NCBI GenBank assembly: GCA_013286305.1
Contig: JABDFW010000015.1
Span: forward strand, 1 to 50,732
Reading direction: 5' to 3'
Origin: Bacteroidota bacterium
Lineage (GTDB): Bacteria; Bacteroidota; Bacteroidia; Chitinophagales; Chitinophagaceae
Length of the DNA stretch: 50,732 nucleotides
Notes under the pieces: model-generated
The model's database searches: none
The model's input: only the letters and a program-made list of their open reading frames with translations
What the model was told of the DNA's origin: nothing
Program-made: the position numbers and the translations under genes
Shown here: positions 17,483 through 26,364 of the stretch, piece by piece
How the letters are laid out: each line of letters opens with the position of its first letter
Position numbering within the stretch: position 1 is the stretch's first letter

Positions 17483-18113
17483 GATGAAAAAACACACAAC
17501 ACTCGCGAAGAAAAAATTCGCATAATAAAAAGGCTTCTTCGCAAGTCCCTCTACGCGAGGAGTCCGCCGCGGCGGATAGGGTGAGGCCGCTAAAAAAATG
17601 CCCTCCATGCGTGAAATTTTGTGAACCTGGGTGTCACCTTACCCCGTGTTGCCATAACTCAGGGGAAAGAAGCGCCATGTTAAAGTCCAAAGCCCAAAAA
17701 CGAAGACTTGAATATCGGGCAAGGAGCAAGGAATCCTGAATTTCGAATGCAAGAAAAATGCACAAATAACAGCCTGCTTACAAGCTGATCAAAAACGGTA
17801 GTTTAGGCCACGAAAAAACAAAGCATGCAACCGTAGCCAAAAATTAAAACCATACCGAATATGAAGTATCACGCAACATGATAAAAAGTAAAAAAGAACG
17901 CGGTTACACCTGGGGTGGCAAGGGCACGGACAGATGGCGGAGCGCATCATGCTGGCCTTGATCTTTTTTGTTTCTTTATTCCATCACAGTGGAACATCCC
18001 GCTTCTGCGGGAGGAAAAAGAAAAAACATTATAATTAAGCATGCTTAAAATATATAACGAAAGAAAAAAAAAGAATATAGTGTTGTTGGTCAGGCGACAC
18101 AACAACAACAGAA

Positions 18114-18385
18114 AGCATCGTCCTGCTGAACTCGTTTCAGCATCTTAACAGAACGCTGAGCAATGAAATGGTGAGACAAATTTTTGTCAGCGAATAAGCA
18201 CCAGGCACATGCTATTGCAAAGCCAAGCTCCAAATAAGACCCTGAAATAAATTCAGGGTGACGGTTTCGGTTCGGTCACGTTCATTGCGTGCCATCCTTA
18301 CAGAGTGCTCATGAAAGAAGCATCGTCCTGCTGAATTTATTTCAGCATCTTAACAGAACGCTGTGCAATGAAATGGTGGTACAAA
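18114..18385. repeat. Duplicated 67-bp unit containing a CTGAA palindrome
   Basis: Copies at 18114-18180 and 18319-18385 share most of their bases, each holding TGCTGAA-N5-TTCAGCA and then CATCTTAACAGAACGCTG. Between them, at 18240-18258, is a related palindrome CCCTGAA-N5-TTCAGGG. The family also appears at 9036-9054. Confidence 0.7.
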
Positions 18386-18449
18386 CTTTTGGTTGCTTTG
18401 TCTTAATTCGTGTTATTCGTCCTAATTCGTGTTTAAATAATTCGTGTTA

Positions 18450-19457
18450 TCAACTTTTCTCTACCACCAAAATTTTAAACGTACCCGGTATAATTTGCGG
18501 GCGAAAAGATTCTTTAGTAGCAGCTTTAAACATCCCCGAAGGCAGATACACTTTGTGCGTTATTTGGTCAACAGCAATGGTACGTGCACCCGGCTTTGTT
18601 TGTACATTCTCCGCTACGGCAAAATTATCTGCAGACAACTCCTTAACAACGGTAAGTGTACCATCACCATTCGCGGAATAGGCGGTTTTCAAATGGTTAT
18701 CAAAACCCACGCCGTCGCATTCATCGCCAATGGGCAGGCTGCTTATTATTTTACCATTGGTTGCATCCATCACTATCATCAGTTTATTGCCGCAGCCCGC
18801 GAATAAACGCATGGTCCCGCGGTCAATTGCCAGCCCTGATGCGCCAACACCAGGCTTATTCGGCCAGTTGTGGATCACCTTAAAGGTGGTGGCATCTACC
18901 ACATCCATTTCTGCTTTCTCGGCATTGTTCACATATATATACCCCTTGCCGTCGCTTACCGCGGTTTCAGGCCAGCCGCTTAATTGAATGGTGGCAAATA
19001 CCGTATCGGCAGTGGGATCAATCACCGTCATATTTTTGCTCATGCCGTTGCAGCTAATTACTTTTTTAGAGAAGTCATCATAAAAAATGCCATCGGCAAA
19101 TTTTCCCGTAGGCACATAGCCAAGCACCTTATTGGTTTTAAGGTCAAATACCAGCACTTTATTAAGTGTCCCGTTTGAAATATACCCTTTGCCCAAAGCA
19201 TGCACCAGGGCTATGCCATGCACGTCTTTTTCAGTTTTTATCACCCCAATGGAATCGCCGGTGGTTTTATTAAGCACATTCACCTGCGACCCATGCGAAA
19301 CGTATAAGTTATCAGAAGCACTATCCACCGTCATATAATCGTACCCGCCGCTGCTTTGTATGGGGTATGCGCCGCTGATACGGTACGCTGATCTTTGGGC
19401 ATGAGAAACTAAGACTGACATTAACATAAGCGCCGGGAGAAGGTAATATGTTTTCAT
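18450..19457 (-). CDS. YncE-like seven-bladed beta-propeller, secreted
   Basis: About 335 residues from the ATG at 19457, which starts a clean Sec signal (MKTYYLLPALML... HAQ); a longer frame to 19556 would bury it. The mature part is a series of about 45-residue repeats of the YVTN/YncE type, with strings such as DSASDNLYVSHG, KVLVFDLKTNKVLGYVPTGKF and NGDGTLTVV, forming a beta-propeller. YncE-type proteins are periplasmic and of unsettled function; some bind DNA or act as scaffolds. The gene is monocistronic, divergent from the DinB-like gene. Confidence 0.8.
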   Translation of the reverse strand: MKTYYLLPALMLMSVLVSHAQRSAYRISGAYPIQSSGGYDYMTVDSASDNLYVSHGSQVNVLNKTTGDSIGVIKTEKDVHGIALVHALGKGYISNGTLNKVLVFDLKTNKVLGYVPTGKFADGIFYDDFSKKVISCNGMSKNMTVIDPTADTVFATIQLSGWPETAVSDGKGYIYVNNAEKAEMDVVDATTFKVIHNWPNKPGVGASGLAIDRGTMRLFAGCGNKLMIVMDATNGKIISSLPIGDECDGVGFDNHLKTAYSANGDGTLTVVKELSADNFAVAENVQTKPGARTIAVDQITHKVYLPSGMFKAATKESFRPQIIPGTFKILVVEKS

Positions 19458-19614
19458 TTGGATTGTTGTGTTAGGTTTCACTACCAGGCAATACTGCTGG
19501 TAAACAATATTACAAATTAATGAAACGGTAATAGCTTGTTTGCTGCGTAACGGCAAAATCTATAGACGAAAAGAGTATTTTATCCTGCTAAGCTCGCCTA
19601 ACCCATTAGCCATT

Positions 19615-19622
19615 TATATTTG
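19615..19622 (+). promoter_or_regulatory. Bacteroidota -7 box (TATATTTG) before the DinB gene
   Basis: TATATTTG matches the TAnnTTTG -7 consensus of the Bacteroidota housekeeping sigma factor and lies 15 bases before the ATG at 19638, implying a very short leader. A TTG -33 element at the usual distance is not obvious. Confidence 0.4.
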
Positions 19623-19637
19623 AGGTAATTTTTGATA

Positions 19638-20183
19638 ATGGCAAGAACACAGGCTGATATTTTATTGGAACAATTTAACAGTACGGTTGACAAGTGGATC
19701 AGTTACCTGGACGATTATACTTTAGAAATGCTTTGCCAAAGGCCAAACATGCAATCATGGTCACTGGGGCAGGTATATGTACATATTATCGCTGATACAG
19801 GATTTTTTGTTGAACAGATCAAGATATGTTTATTGGATGACAGGAATGGGAATGAAACGATGCACGACAATGCTAAAGCCATGTTCACACGTAATTCGTT
19901 CCCCGATATGCCGCTTACAAATCCGTCCAACGATCTCAACTCAAAACAACCGGCAAGTAAAGAAGAATTATTGAAGGGACTTGTATTAATAAAAAATGAA
20001 GTAAACAGGTTGTATAGTTCACACGATCTTTCCCGATCAACCGGCAAAACCAAACACCCCGGGTTGCAGTTCTTTAATGCTTTGGAATGGCTGCAATTTG
20101 CTGAAATGCACAAGCGCCACCATTTCAGGCAGAAAAAAAAGATTGATGACCAATTACTGATCCTTAAACAGCGTGGCCAATAA
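19638..20183 (+). CDS. DinB-family protein
   Basis: A 181-residue four-helix-bundle protein of the DinB/YfiT type (PF12867), proteins that bind a divalent metal with three histidines and include thiol transferases. Candidate ligands are His in VYVHIIAD near residue 50 and the histidines in EMHKRHHFRQ near residue 160, at the spacing usual for the family. The ATG at 19638 is preferred over a TTG two codons earlier. The 3' end overlaps the convergent GH9 gene by 30 bases. The substrate is unknown. Confidence 0.82.
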   Translation: MARTQADILLEQFNSTVDKWISYLDDYTLEMLCQRPNMQSWSLGQVYVHIIADTGFFVEQIKICLLDDRNGNETMHDNAKAMFTRNSFPDMPLTNPSNDLNSKQPASKEELLKGLVLIKNEVNRLYSSHDLSRSTGKTKHPGLQFFNALEWLQFAEMHKRHHFRQKKKIDDQLLILKQRGQ

Positions 20184-22550
20184 CCACATCACGCTGCCTG
20201 TAGTGTGCGTCCATATTTCCTTATACGTTGCATTTACCTGCATGGGCATATAAGGTTCGTCATCGTTCTCAAAAGTTTCTATGCCAACGGGCACAGCACC
20301 CACCACATCGCCTGCATATGCCCCGTATAAGGGAGGGTAATCATATCCATCCCCATAAATAGTGCTCATGGCAAAAGGGTTGTATCCAACAATATACTCA
20401 AGCTGGCGGGTGGCAATATCTCTCAACGATTTATCTTTAAAGAGATCGGCAAGAATAAATGCCGCCTTTGCCTTGCCCATCAGTACCGCATGAAACCCGC
20501 GGAATTGGTACGCCACCGGGAAGCGGCGCAGGTAAAACCCGTCACCCAAATGTATCCCATTCTTTACCTGGGCATTATATTCTTCCATAGAAGGCAGCCC
20601 TACTGGCGCCCCTTCATGGTATATACCTGAAAAATCAGCATTGTTCAATTCGTATATGGCAGCAGGCAATATGCCGTAAGGTTGCATCACCGTTGAAATA
20701 TCATGCAGGTAATCTGCATACGCCTGGCAGGATGCCTTCCACAAAGGTGCATCAGCATTAGCAGGCGCATCCGTAAGCAACATACTCAAGCCTTCCACCA
20801 TAAATTGCTCATCACTGCGGTGAAAATAGGCGAGTATCCTTTTCTTTGCCCTTGACTCATAAAAAAACCCGTGCAATGGTATTGACCAATCCGTGCGCCT
20901 TTCTTTTTGCTGGCAATCCATTACCACCCGCGCGTATTTAACAGCCGAATCCAGGTAGGGCTGTGCTTTCGTTAACCGGTACAGGTTCATCGCGGAAACA
21001 ACAGCCAACCCATATTGATCTACTTCGGGTTTGCCCGCTACGGTACCCAGCTTTTCAGTGGCAAACGAAAAATCCTCTACAGCAGCCCTGCGGCATAAAC
21101 CGCTGAATACAGGATCATCATCTAAGTAGAAAGGGGCGGCTATCGCGCAATACGATGCCGCAATAAAATTATCAGCAGGGTTGTTGGTGGCCTTGCCCTG
21201 CATATCGTCTTTTGTGCCCGTAATATTATCCGACCAAATACCAATGATCATTCCGCCATCCCGGTAGCCATCTCCAAACCTTGTCTTCAAAGCCCAATCA
21301 AGGCCCCAGCGGGCTTCTTCTAATAAACGCTTATACAGGTGGGCATCTTTATTCTTAACCGATCTTGCCAGTTCAAGCATCGCTATACCGGCCCTCGCCG
21401 TATTGCCAATTCCCTGTGTAAGGTCGCCGGCATCGTGCCAGCCGCCGTTTATATTAACGCGCCTGCCATCGGGATGAACAACTGTAACATCAGTATGACA
21501 TTCCTGGTGTATGCCCGGCTGATCGTATCCGCATCGTTCTGCAAAGAAAAAGTTGAGTGTACGCCATGCAGTAGCGAGATAAGCGTCATTGCCAATCGCG
21601 AAAGGCTTGGTTGACCTGTTACCAATTTTGAGTGTATAATATCCCGGTGTATTAAAGGCGCTAAAATCAAGCTGTACAAAACCATTATCCAACCGTTTTC
21701 CGTTCCCGGTAAAGACCACTTTATTGTTTGCATCTATCAACCGGAACTTTACATCTTCTGCATTCTGCACAAGTGCCTGTTTTACCGCACCCGTTTTATA
21801 CCCGCTGTTACTATATGCTATCGCATCCTTACGCAGGTTAAAACCACGGCTGTTCTCCACTTCTACTTTTTCAACCCGCATGTCATCTATATAAAGCCGC
21901 ATGGTATCAGCGGCGCCTTTTGGTGAGCCTGTGAGCATAATATTTACAGAAAGGCCGGTAACGGAATCACGGTACAGATCGGGTAGCTCCCAAATAATAT
22001 GTCGCCATTGGTGTGGATATACCGTTACAAAATGCTGTCCTTCAAACCTGCCCGGTGTGGGCATCACGTGCCTGCCTGCATTATACAAAGTGCAGCCCAC
22101 AAAAAATGAATAAAACCCCGGCGCATCTGCATACACCCATACTGAAAAGCGGTTATAGGTATTTAGGTTTTCTCCATTCAGCGGCCTGATCACTTCTGCA
22201 AAAGCGTAACTGCGGTTGGTGGGATTTTTTACAGCTAAGGATGTTGGCATCTCTAACAAAATGCTGCCTTTGCCGGAGATAGTATTGGATTGATCAACTG
22301 TAATATTACCCGGCCCCTTGTGCACCAAAGCATTGAAATCAGTTGCCAGCGGTAAGTCGCGCGATAGCTCCACTTTCTTTTGCAGCCATCTTTGCATGCC
22401 GCCATTGGCAGGGTCCGCTTTCATCACCGTCCTTAGATAATCGCTTTGCTGCAGTTGTTTAAGCAGGGCTGCATCCTGGGCTGATGCGGGTTTTGTGCAT
22501 AAAATACCAAGAAGCAATAACAGAACAGTGCAGTTTTTATATACATGCAT
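20154..22550 (-). CDS. GH9-family glycoside hydrolase, secreted
   Basis: A 798-residue secreted enzyme with a Sec signal ending ASAQ. Residues about 40-230 form a beta-sandwich resembling a carbohydrate-binding module. About 240-325 is the cellulase N-terminal Ig-like domain (PF02927), ending TLKIGNRSTKPFAIG. The (alpha/alpha)6 catalytic domain follows, with GGWHDAGDLTQG (D373, D376; the GH9 catalytic base motif is DAGD) and a C-terminal glutamate in NATYKEIW (E778) at the expected acid position. GH9 enzymes are mainly inverting endoglucanases, but several act on other beta-glucans, so cellulose is not assured. No other polysaccharide-utilisation genes adjoin it. Confidence 0.85.
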   Translation of the reverse strand: MHVYKNCTVLLLLLGILCTKPASAQDAALLKQLQQSDYLRTVMKADPANGGMQRWLQKKVELSRDLPLATDFNALVHKGPGNITVDQSNTISGKGSILLEMPTSLAVKNPTNRSYAFAEVIRPLNGENLNTYNRFSVWVYADAPGFYSFFVGCTLYNAGRHVMPTPGRFEGQHFVTVYPHQWRHIIWELPDLYRDSVTGLSVNIMLTGSPKGAADTMRLYIDDMRVEKVEVENSRGFNLRKDAIAYSNSGYKTGAVKQALVQNAEDVKFRLIDANNKVVFTGNGKRLDNGFVQLDFSAFNTPGYYTLKIGNRSTKPFAIGNDAYLATAWRTLNFFFAERCGYDQPGIHQECHTDVTVVHPDGRRVNINGGWHDAGDLTQGIGNTARAGIAMLELARSVKNKDAHLYKRLLEEARWGLDWALKTRFGDGYRDGGMIIGIWSDNITGTKDDMQGKATNNPADNFIAASYCAIAAPFYLDDDPVFSGLCRRAAVEDFSFATEKLGTVAGKPEVDQYGLAVVSAMNLYRLTKAQPYLDSAVKYARVVMDCQQKERRTDWSIPLHGFFYESRAKKRILAYFHRSDEQFMVEGLSMLLTDAPANADAPLWKASCQAYADYLHDISTVMQPYGILPAAIYELNNADFSGIYHEGAPVGLPSMEEYNAQVKNGIHLGDGFYLRRFPVAYQFRGFHAVLMGKAKAAFILADLFKDKSLRDIATRQLEYIVGYNPFAMSTIYGDGYDYPPLYGAYAGDVVGAVPVGIETFENDDEPYMPMQVNATYKEIWTHTTGSVMWLLATLFKDQ

Positions 22551-22739
22551 AATAATAGAATAGAATATTAAAATTATAGGAGTTTGTTGTATGATGGAAG
22601 ATAATTTAAGAGGAGATATGGCGGCATGCCAAACAGTTAAGTATTAATATAGCTATTTTGTTATCTTCACTAACAATAGCGTATTTAGCAGAATGGGAAC
22701 ATACTACTGATTATTTTTATCACTCAAAAAGCATAAGCC

Positions 22740-22871
22740 ATGGGAAAAAAAGCTCTTAAAATACTTCTTGGCGTCATTATTTTCATAGTAATTATTATTT
22801 TACTTGAGATGTATGCTTTAAATAAAAATTCAAATCAACCTTCTAAAAGTACTATGGAGAGGGTCAAATAG
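22740..22871 (+). CDS. Small single-pass membrane peptide, 43 aa
   Basis: An ORF from ATG 22740 to TAG 22871. It starts MGKKALKILLGVIIFIVIII, a positively charged end followed by one strong hydrophobic helix, and then a polar tail (LNKNSNQPSKSTMERVK). The composition is that of a small membrane protein and not of random DNA. It lies alone in a 517-base gap, followed by a hairpin at about 22880-22910. No homologue is known to me. Confidence 0.45.
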   Translation: MGKKALKILLGVIIFIVIIILLEMYALNKNSNQPSKSTMERVK

Positions 22872-23067
22872 TATCCGTTAAGCCAGATGTTCCGCAGGAC
22901 ATCTGGGCTTGGTAATGAAATCCCTTCTATGAAGGGTATTTGAAGAGCCAAAGCTAAAAAGCATTTTGAAATGATATTCCCCAGTGATCTCGGTACTCGG
23001 AGCATTATTTTTTAACATATGTGTACCGGTACAAGCTTGACCATATTTAACTCTTAGTCAATTTTTA
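22872..23067. other. Spacer with two small hairpins
   Basis: AAGCCAGATGT (22880-22890) pairs with ACATCTGGGCTT (22899-22910) with one bulge, and CCCTTC-TAT-GAAGGG follows at about 22923-22937. They may end the transcript of the small membrane peptide. Nothing else is seen up to the convergent membrane-protein gene. Confidence 0.4.
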
Positions 23068-23568
23068 TCAATTTTCAATTCTATGCCAAACTGACCTATC
23101 TATTTTAGTCGTATCAATATTCGATATCCAGATAAAATGGGATGTAAGATATTTAACTTTAACTACCACGTAGTCCGGGCTGGTGCTGTCTACAGCTCCA
23201 CAACCAAAGTCGCGTAAAACAATTTTGGTTGCGCTATCATTTTTCATAACAAATAAAGATTTATCCGTTGTCCATCCACATAAATCAAGAGCAGTTGCAA
23301 ATGCAACAAATACAGGAATGAGCGCAACGAATACTGTTAATACTATTTTCGCAATAATGGCACCCATACTATTTGTTCGTCTCAATGTTCCCGTCAAGGA
23401 AAATAGAATCGATATTGGAAGGCCCCAAAAGGCTATAGTATCAAAAACATATTCATCATTGGCAGTAGCAAATTCCATTGGAAGAATATGAAGTAAAATT
23501 TCGATTATCAGTACGATCGAAATAAAACTAATTGAACTCCAAAATATAAATTGCAAAAGTAGTCGCAT
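23068..23568 (-). CDS. Hypothetical membrane protein, 166 aa
   Basis: From the ATG at 23568 (an upstream TTG adds four residues) the protein has about three hydrophobic segments: residues 1-30, roughly 45-60, and 70-95. These are followed by a soluble C-terminal half with two cysteines (DLCGW, DFGCGAVD) that is probably outside the cytoplasm. No family is recognised. Codon use and the defined topology support a real gene. It is transcribed on its own. Confidence 0.65.
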   Translation of the reverse strand: MRLLLQFIFWSSISFISIVLIIEILLHILPMEFATANDEYVFDTIAFWGLPISILFSLTGTLRRTNSMGAIIAKIVLTVFVALIPVFVAFATALDLCGWTTDKSLFVMKNDSATKIVLRDFGCGAVDSTSPDYVVVKVKYLTSHFIWISNIDTTKIDRSVWHRIEN

Positions 23569-23606
23569 AAAGTAAGGCAAAAATAGTCAAATAAGTAATC
23601 CGCACT

Positions 23607-23630
23607 GGCGCGGGTCTCCCGACCTGTGCC
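23607..23630. repeat. Hairpin with TCCC loop
   Basis: GGCGCGGGTC-TCCC-GACCTGTGCC forms a ten-base-pair stem with two G-U pairs if transcribed from the + strand. It sits just upstream of the start of the 166-residue membrane protein and resembles in style the GTC-TCC-GAC hairpin at 31839-31853. Confidence 0.5.
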
Positions 23631-23712
23631 TTACCGTTACTTAACTTTACTTTCAAAAAGATTTGATTAATAGAAACCGGCCTTTTAGTTTAACAAATCC
23701 ACGAATTGATAT

Positions 23713-23754
23713 AATAAAAAAAGCCGTTGCTTCTTTCAATAAGCAACGGCTTTT
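23713..23754 (-). terminator. Rho-independent terminator of the DUF1080 gene
   Basis: AAAGCCGTTGCTT (23720-23732) pairs with AAGCAACGGCTTT (23741-23753). On the minus strand the stem is followed by a run of eight T, about 40-70 bases after the stop of the DUF1080 protein at 23792. Confidence 0.8.
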
Positions 23755-23791
23755 AACCACAAATATCTTTTTATAAAACAATCCTCTTAAC

Positions 23792-24739
23792 CTATTTAGG
23801 CAACGTAATTGTAATATTACGGTACTCAATAGGCCCATGATCGCCCTGCAGCAATATTGGCCCCGGTTCGCCCTCTTTACTGTCTATTGCGCCGCCGGTT
23901 ATGCCGGGTATGGTCTGGTCAGTAATGATCTCTTTACCATTAAGTGCAACTGTTACCCTTCTTCCTATTAGCGTAATGTCATAGGTTTGCCATTCACCCG
24001 CACTTTTTATAGCATCTAAACTGTTGGGTGTAAGAAACCCATATATACCGCCAAGCAGGTGGCTGTCGGGCTCCATGCCTTTGCTGTCCTCAACCTGTAC
24101 CTCGTAACGACCGCGCAGATACACGCCGCTGTTACTGCCCTTGGGGTATTTAAACTCAATATGCAATTTAAAGTCGTTAAAAGTTGGGTCTGTTACCAGG
24201 TTAGCGCCGGATTTTGGACTGCGTAAAATACCGTTGTCGGCAACCCATTGGTTGGCGCCATACTCGGGGTGCCAGCCGTCAAGGCTTGTTCCGTTAAACA
24301 GCTTTATGGTTTTACCCCAAACAGGCGGACTTTGCCTTTTAAGCAACGGCGCGCGAACGGCTGTCCAGTTATAGGTTTTGCCGTTGGGGCTTAACATGGT
24401 GCCGGCCATGCTGTCCCTGTTTACTATCGTGCCATTTACTACCATGTCACTGCCGGTTTCCCACTGCGGCGGTATGGTAAAATCGAATGCATTGTCTTTG
24501 TAGTTAACTTTTGCTATAGGGCGCGCACTGCCACCCGAGCCTACAAACCTGCCTACCAGCGTCCGGTTGCCGGATAGCTCTACTTCTAACCAGGAAGGGT
24601 TTGTTTTGCCGTTAACTGAAACTGACATATCCCACCGCCCTTCAATTGCCTGCGATGTATCGTGCTGGGCTTTTGCAACATATGTGGTAACCAACAAGAT
24701 CATTAATGGAAAGCAAGCGCCATAGATTAATTTCTTCAT
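23792..24739 (-). CDS. DUF1080 (3-keto-disaccharide hydrolase-type) secreted protein
   Basis: A 315-residue secreted protein with a Sec signal ending AKAQ. Residues about 30-125 form a small beta domain (GRWDMSVSVNGK... FTIPPQWETGSD). Residues about 140-313 are the DUF1080 domain (PF06439), a laminin-G/concanavalin-like sandwich, with LFNGTSLDGWHP, SNSGVYLRGRYEVQV and GPIEYRNI, all typical. DUF1080 proteins include 3-keto-glucoside hydrolases that act with oxidoreductases on disaccharides. No such oxidoreductase adjoins here, so the substrate is open. Single gene with its own terminator. Confidence 0.87.
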   Translation of the reverse strand: MKKLIYGACFPLMILLVTTYVAKAQHDTSQAIEGRWDMSVSVNGKTNPSWLEVELSGNRTLVGRFVGSGGSARPIAKVNYKDNAFDFTIPPQWETGSDMVVNGTIVNRDSMAGTMLSPNGKTYNWTAVRAPLLKRQSPPVWGKTIKLFNGTSLDGWHPEYGANQWVADNGILRSPKSGANLVTDPTFNDFKLHIEFKYPKGSNSGVYLRGRYEVQVEDSKGMEPDSHLLGGIYGFLTPNSLDAIKSAGEWQTYDITLIGRRVTVALNGKEIITDQTIPGITGGAIDSKEGEPGPILLQGDHGPIEYRNITITLPK

Positions 24740-24935
24740 AAAACGTATTTTGAATTAGGGCGTTGAAGCTACTTAGAAATTAAATACGATGGAAAGGAAA
24801 TTTTAAAAAGCACCACCTAATAATAAGATTAGCTTCTTTCCAGCTAACAACCCAGTTGCCCTTAACCAGCGGAGGACTAAAATTAAATCAGCGTAGCAGA
24901 TTGATTTTAGATATCCCATTTCGGGCACTTATATT

Positions 24936-24943
24936 TAGCTTTG
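24936..24943 (+). promoter_or_regulatory. Bacteroidota -7 box (TAGCTTTG)
   Basis: TAGCTTTG fits TAnnTTTG and lies 19 bases before the ATG at 24962. A TTG at the standard -33 spacing is absent, so this is a partial match. Confidence 0.35.
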
Positions 24944-24961
24944 ATATTACATGAACATGAT

Positions 24962-25321
24962 ATGGATGATCCCAGGCACTTACCCGCATTTTCTATCATT
25001 AAGTCCGGGCATGCTTTATTGCTGTTCAATCATTTTATAGCTGAATTGCAAAAGATCGGCCCTGTCAGCATCTATCCGCACAAAACAATGATCACGATTG
25101 CCAATGCCGGTAAAAACGTAGCTTATATTACACAGGCAGGCAAAAATTTTATTCACGTAGTGTTTGCTTTTAAACACCGTTATGATGACAACCTATGTTT
25201 TCAGCGAATACAGGTGGTGCCTGGAAGGCATGTTATCTATCATCATTTCAGGATGCTGCACAATGAGGATATAAATGATGAAGTACGTGAGTTTATGCAG
25301 ATAGCTTACAACGGTAGCTAA
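24962..25321 (+). CDS. DUF5655-like small protein
   Basis: A 119-residue soluble protein from the ATG at 24962; a TTG at 24941 is an alternative. It contains PAFSIIKSGHALLLFNHF, IGPVSIYPHKTMITIANAGK and FIHVVFAFKHRYDDNLC, the pattern I recall for DUF5655-type proteins of Bacteroidota, thought to be related to uncharacterised transport or restriction-associated modules. No catalytic residues can be named. It is a single gene in a divergent position to the DUF1080 gene. Confidence 0.65.
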   Translation: MDDPRHLPAFSIIKSGHALLLFNHFIAELQKIGPVSIYPHKTMITIANAGKNVAYITQAGKNFIHVVFAFKHRYDDNLCFQRIQVVPGRHVIYHHFRMLHNEDINDEVREFMQIAYNGS

Positions 25322-25686
25322 TACATCTAACAAGGCTGGCGCAGACCTGACATTATTATAAAGAAGAAAGAATAAATGCGGATAACCCCCTAACAGGCAA
25401 TGTCGTTTAATGGCCTATTGCCCCATAGGGGCATCGTGTTTATAGAGTGTACATAATGCTTTTTCATTGGCTCCGTATGGAGCCACGTAGTAATTAAATC
25501 TTGCTTACGTGGCTCCATACGGAGCCTTCAGGCAATATCGCCCGCTGATTTCTATAAACACGAAACTCCTCCGGAGTTAAGAAAAACTGACCTTAGTTTA
25601 ACACATAGCTCTTAATTGAACGACATTGTCCGTTGGGATTGTTGAAAAGAAGAATTATATATTCTATATATTTCTTATCACCTCCC
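25322..25686. other. Gene-free spacer filled by a cluster of palindromes
   Basis: 365 bases between convergent genes. Positions 25420-25578 hold four hairpins, described in the next entry. The flanks show no ORF or promoter. Confidence 0.6.
25420..25578. repeat. Nested palindrome cluster, 21-bp perfect inverted repeat
   Basis: The core is a 21-base inverted repeat, 25469-25489 and 25506-25526; each arm contains the smaller palindrome GGCTCCGTATGGAGCC or its mirror. An outer pair, TCGTGTTTATAG (25434-25445) and CTATAAACACGA (25552-25563), encloses it. GCCCC-ATA-GGGGC (25420-25432) and AACTCC-TCC-GGAGTT (25564-25578) flank it. The symmetrical, nested layout suggests a non-autonomous palindromic element (BIME-like) and not simply a terminator. 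Confidence 0.75.
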
Positions 25687-26130
25687 CTAACAACCAAACT
25701 GCCGCAAATGATGGTCGGCATGTTTATACGCCATATACCCGATTTGCTCTTCTGTCATTTTTCCAAAAAAGGAATGTACAAAGCCCGGGTTTGAAAAATG
25801 GGCATGTTCTTCAAGCAGGGCTATCCATTTCGCTTTTTCGGCTTCCACATCACCATTTTCTGTTACTATTAGTTCAGGCAGGGTGGGTGTATTTCGTCTT
25901 AAAGGTTTTTCATCTTTTAAAACACTTTTTAAGGCCATTCTGCCAAACAAACGGCCAATGAATACCATTTTATGCGTTTCCTTATCCGCTATCCATTCCC
26001 CCCATAGCGTATTATGTTTCAGCATCTGGTAAACATTCATTTTACCCCATTGGGCTTTGCTGTTTTCATTAAGTGTATTGATCCTGCGGATCAACTCATC
26101 CCTTGTTGCTTTATCAAATGTTGTTTTCAT
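25687..26130 (-). CDS. DUF1569 (DinB-like) protein
   Basis: A 147-residue protein with the DUF1569 pattern (PF07606): QWGKMNVYQMLKHNTLWGEW, RLFGRMALKSVL, KDEKPLRRNTPTLPEL, and the C-terminal MAYKHADHHLRQFGC. The family belongs to the DinB-like four-helix bundles and keeps histidines (H39 region, H137-H141 region) likely to bind a metal. Enzymatic role unknown. It is unrelated in position to the other DinB-like gene at 19.6 kb. Confidence 0.85.
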   Translation of the reverse strand: MKTTFDKATRDELIRRINTLNENSKAQWGKMNVYQMLKHNTLWGEWIADKETHKMVFIGRLFGRMALKSVLKDEKPLRRNTPTLPELIVTENGDVEAEKAKWIALLEEHAHFSNPGFVHSFFGKMTEEQIGYMAYKHADHHLRQFGC

Positions 26131-26364
26131 ATCTCCTGTAATTTTTTGGAAAATATATTGGTGGAAATCAAATTCAATTGGCTATCGAATGTAACAACCT
26201 GGATAATCCCTTGTGCCCTTTGTGTTGCATTTCCTTTGTGGACTCCGTGGTTGTATTTCTTTTTACCACAAAGGCCCGTCCGACCAGTCATCCGGGCGGG
26301 CGCAAAGGATGATCACAAAAAGGACACAAAGCCCGAATTTATATATGCATAGTCAGTTATTCCA

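Larger units (their letters stand above)
16700..18449. other. 1.75-kb repeat-rich region without convincing genes
   Basis: ORFs here are short and lack family features. Contents: the possible hsdR terminator; two copies of a 32-base sequence (16954-16985 and 17189-17220); two degenerate copies of a second segment (about 17030-17100 and 17385-17440); a GC-rich palindrome at 17449-17482; a duplicated 67-base unit (18114-18180 and 18319-18385); CCTGAA-type palindromes; and repeated ATTCGTGTTA strings at 18402-18450. A short stretch, about 17220-17376, encodes a protein-like end (VYSIKLEAFNPYDPRLNDT, LLKSWFRQ) that could be the tail of a decayed gene. The region looks like an accumulation site for small repeats and gene debris. 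Confidence 0.6.

Noticed and set aside
18289..18681. 130-codon ORF on the plus strand
   Set aside because: Starts in the duplicated 67-base unit and runs antisense into the YncE-like gene.
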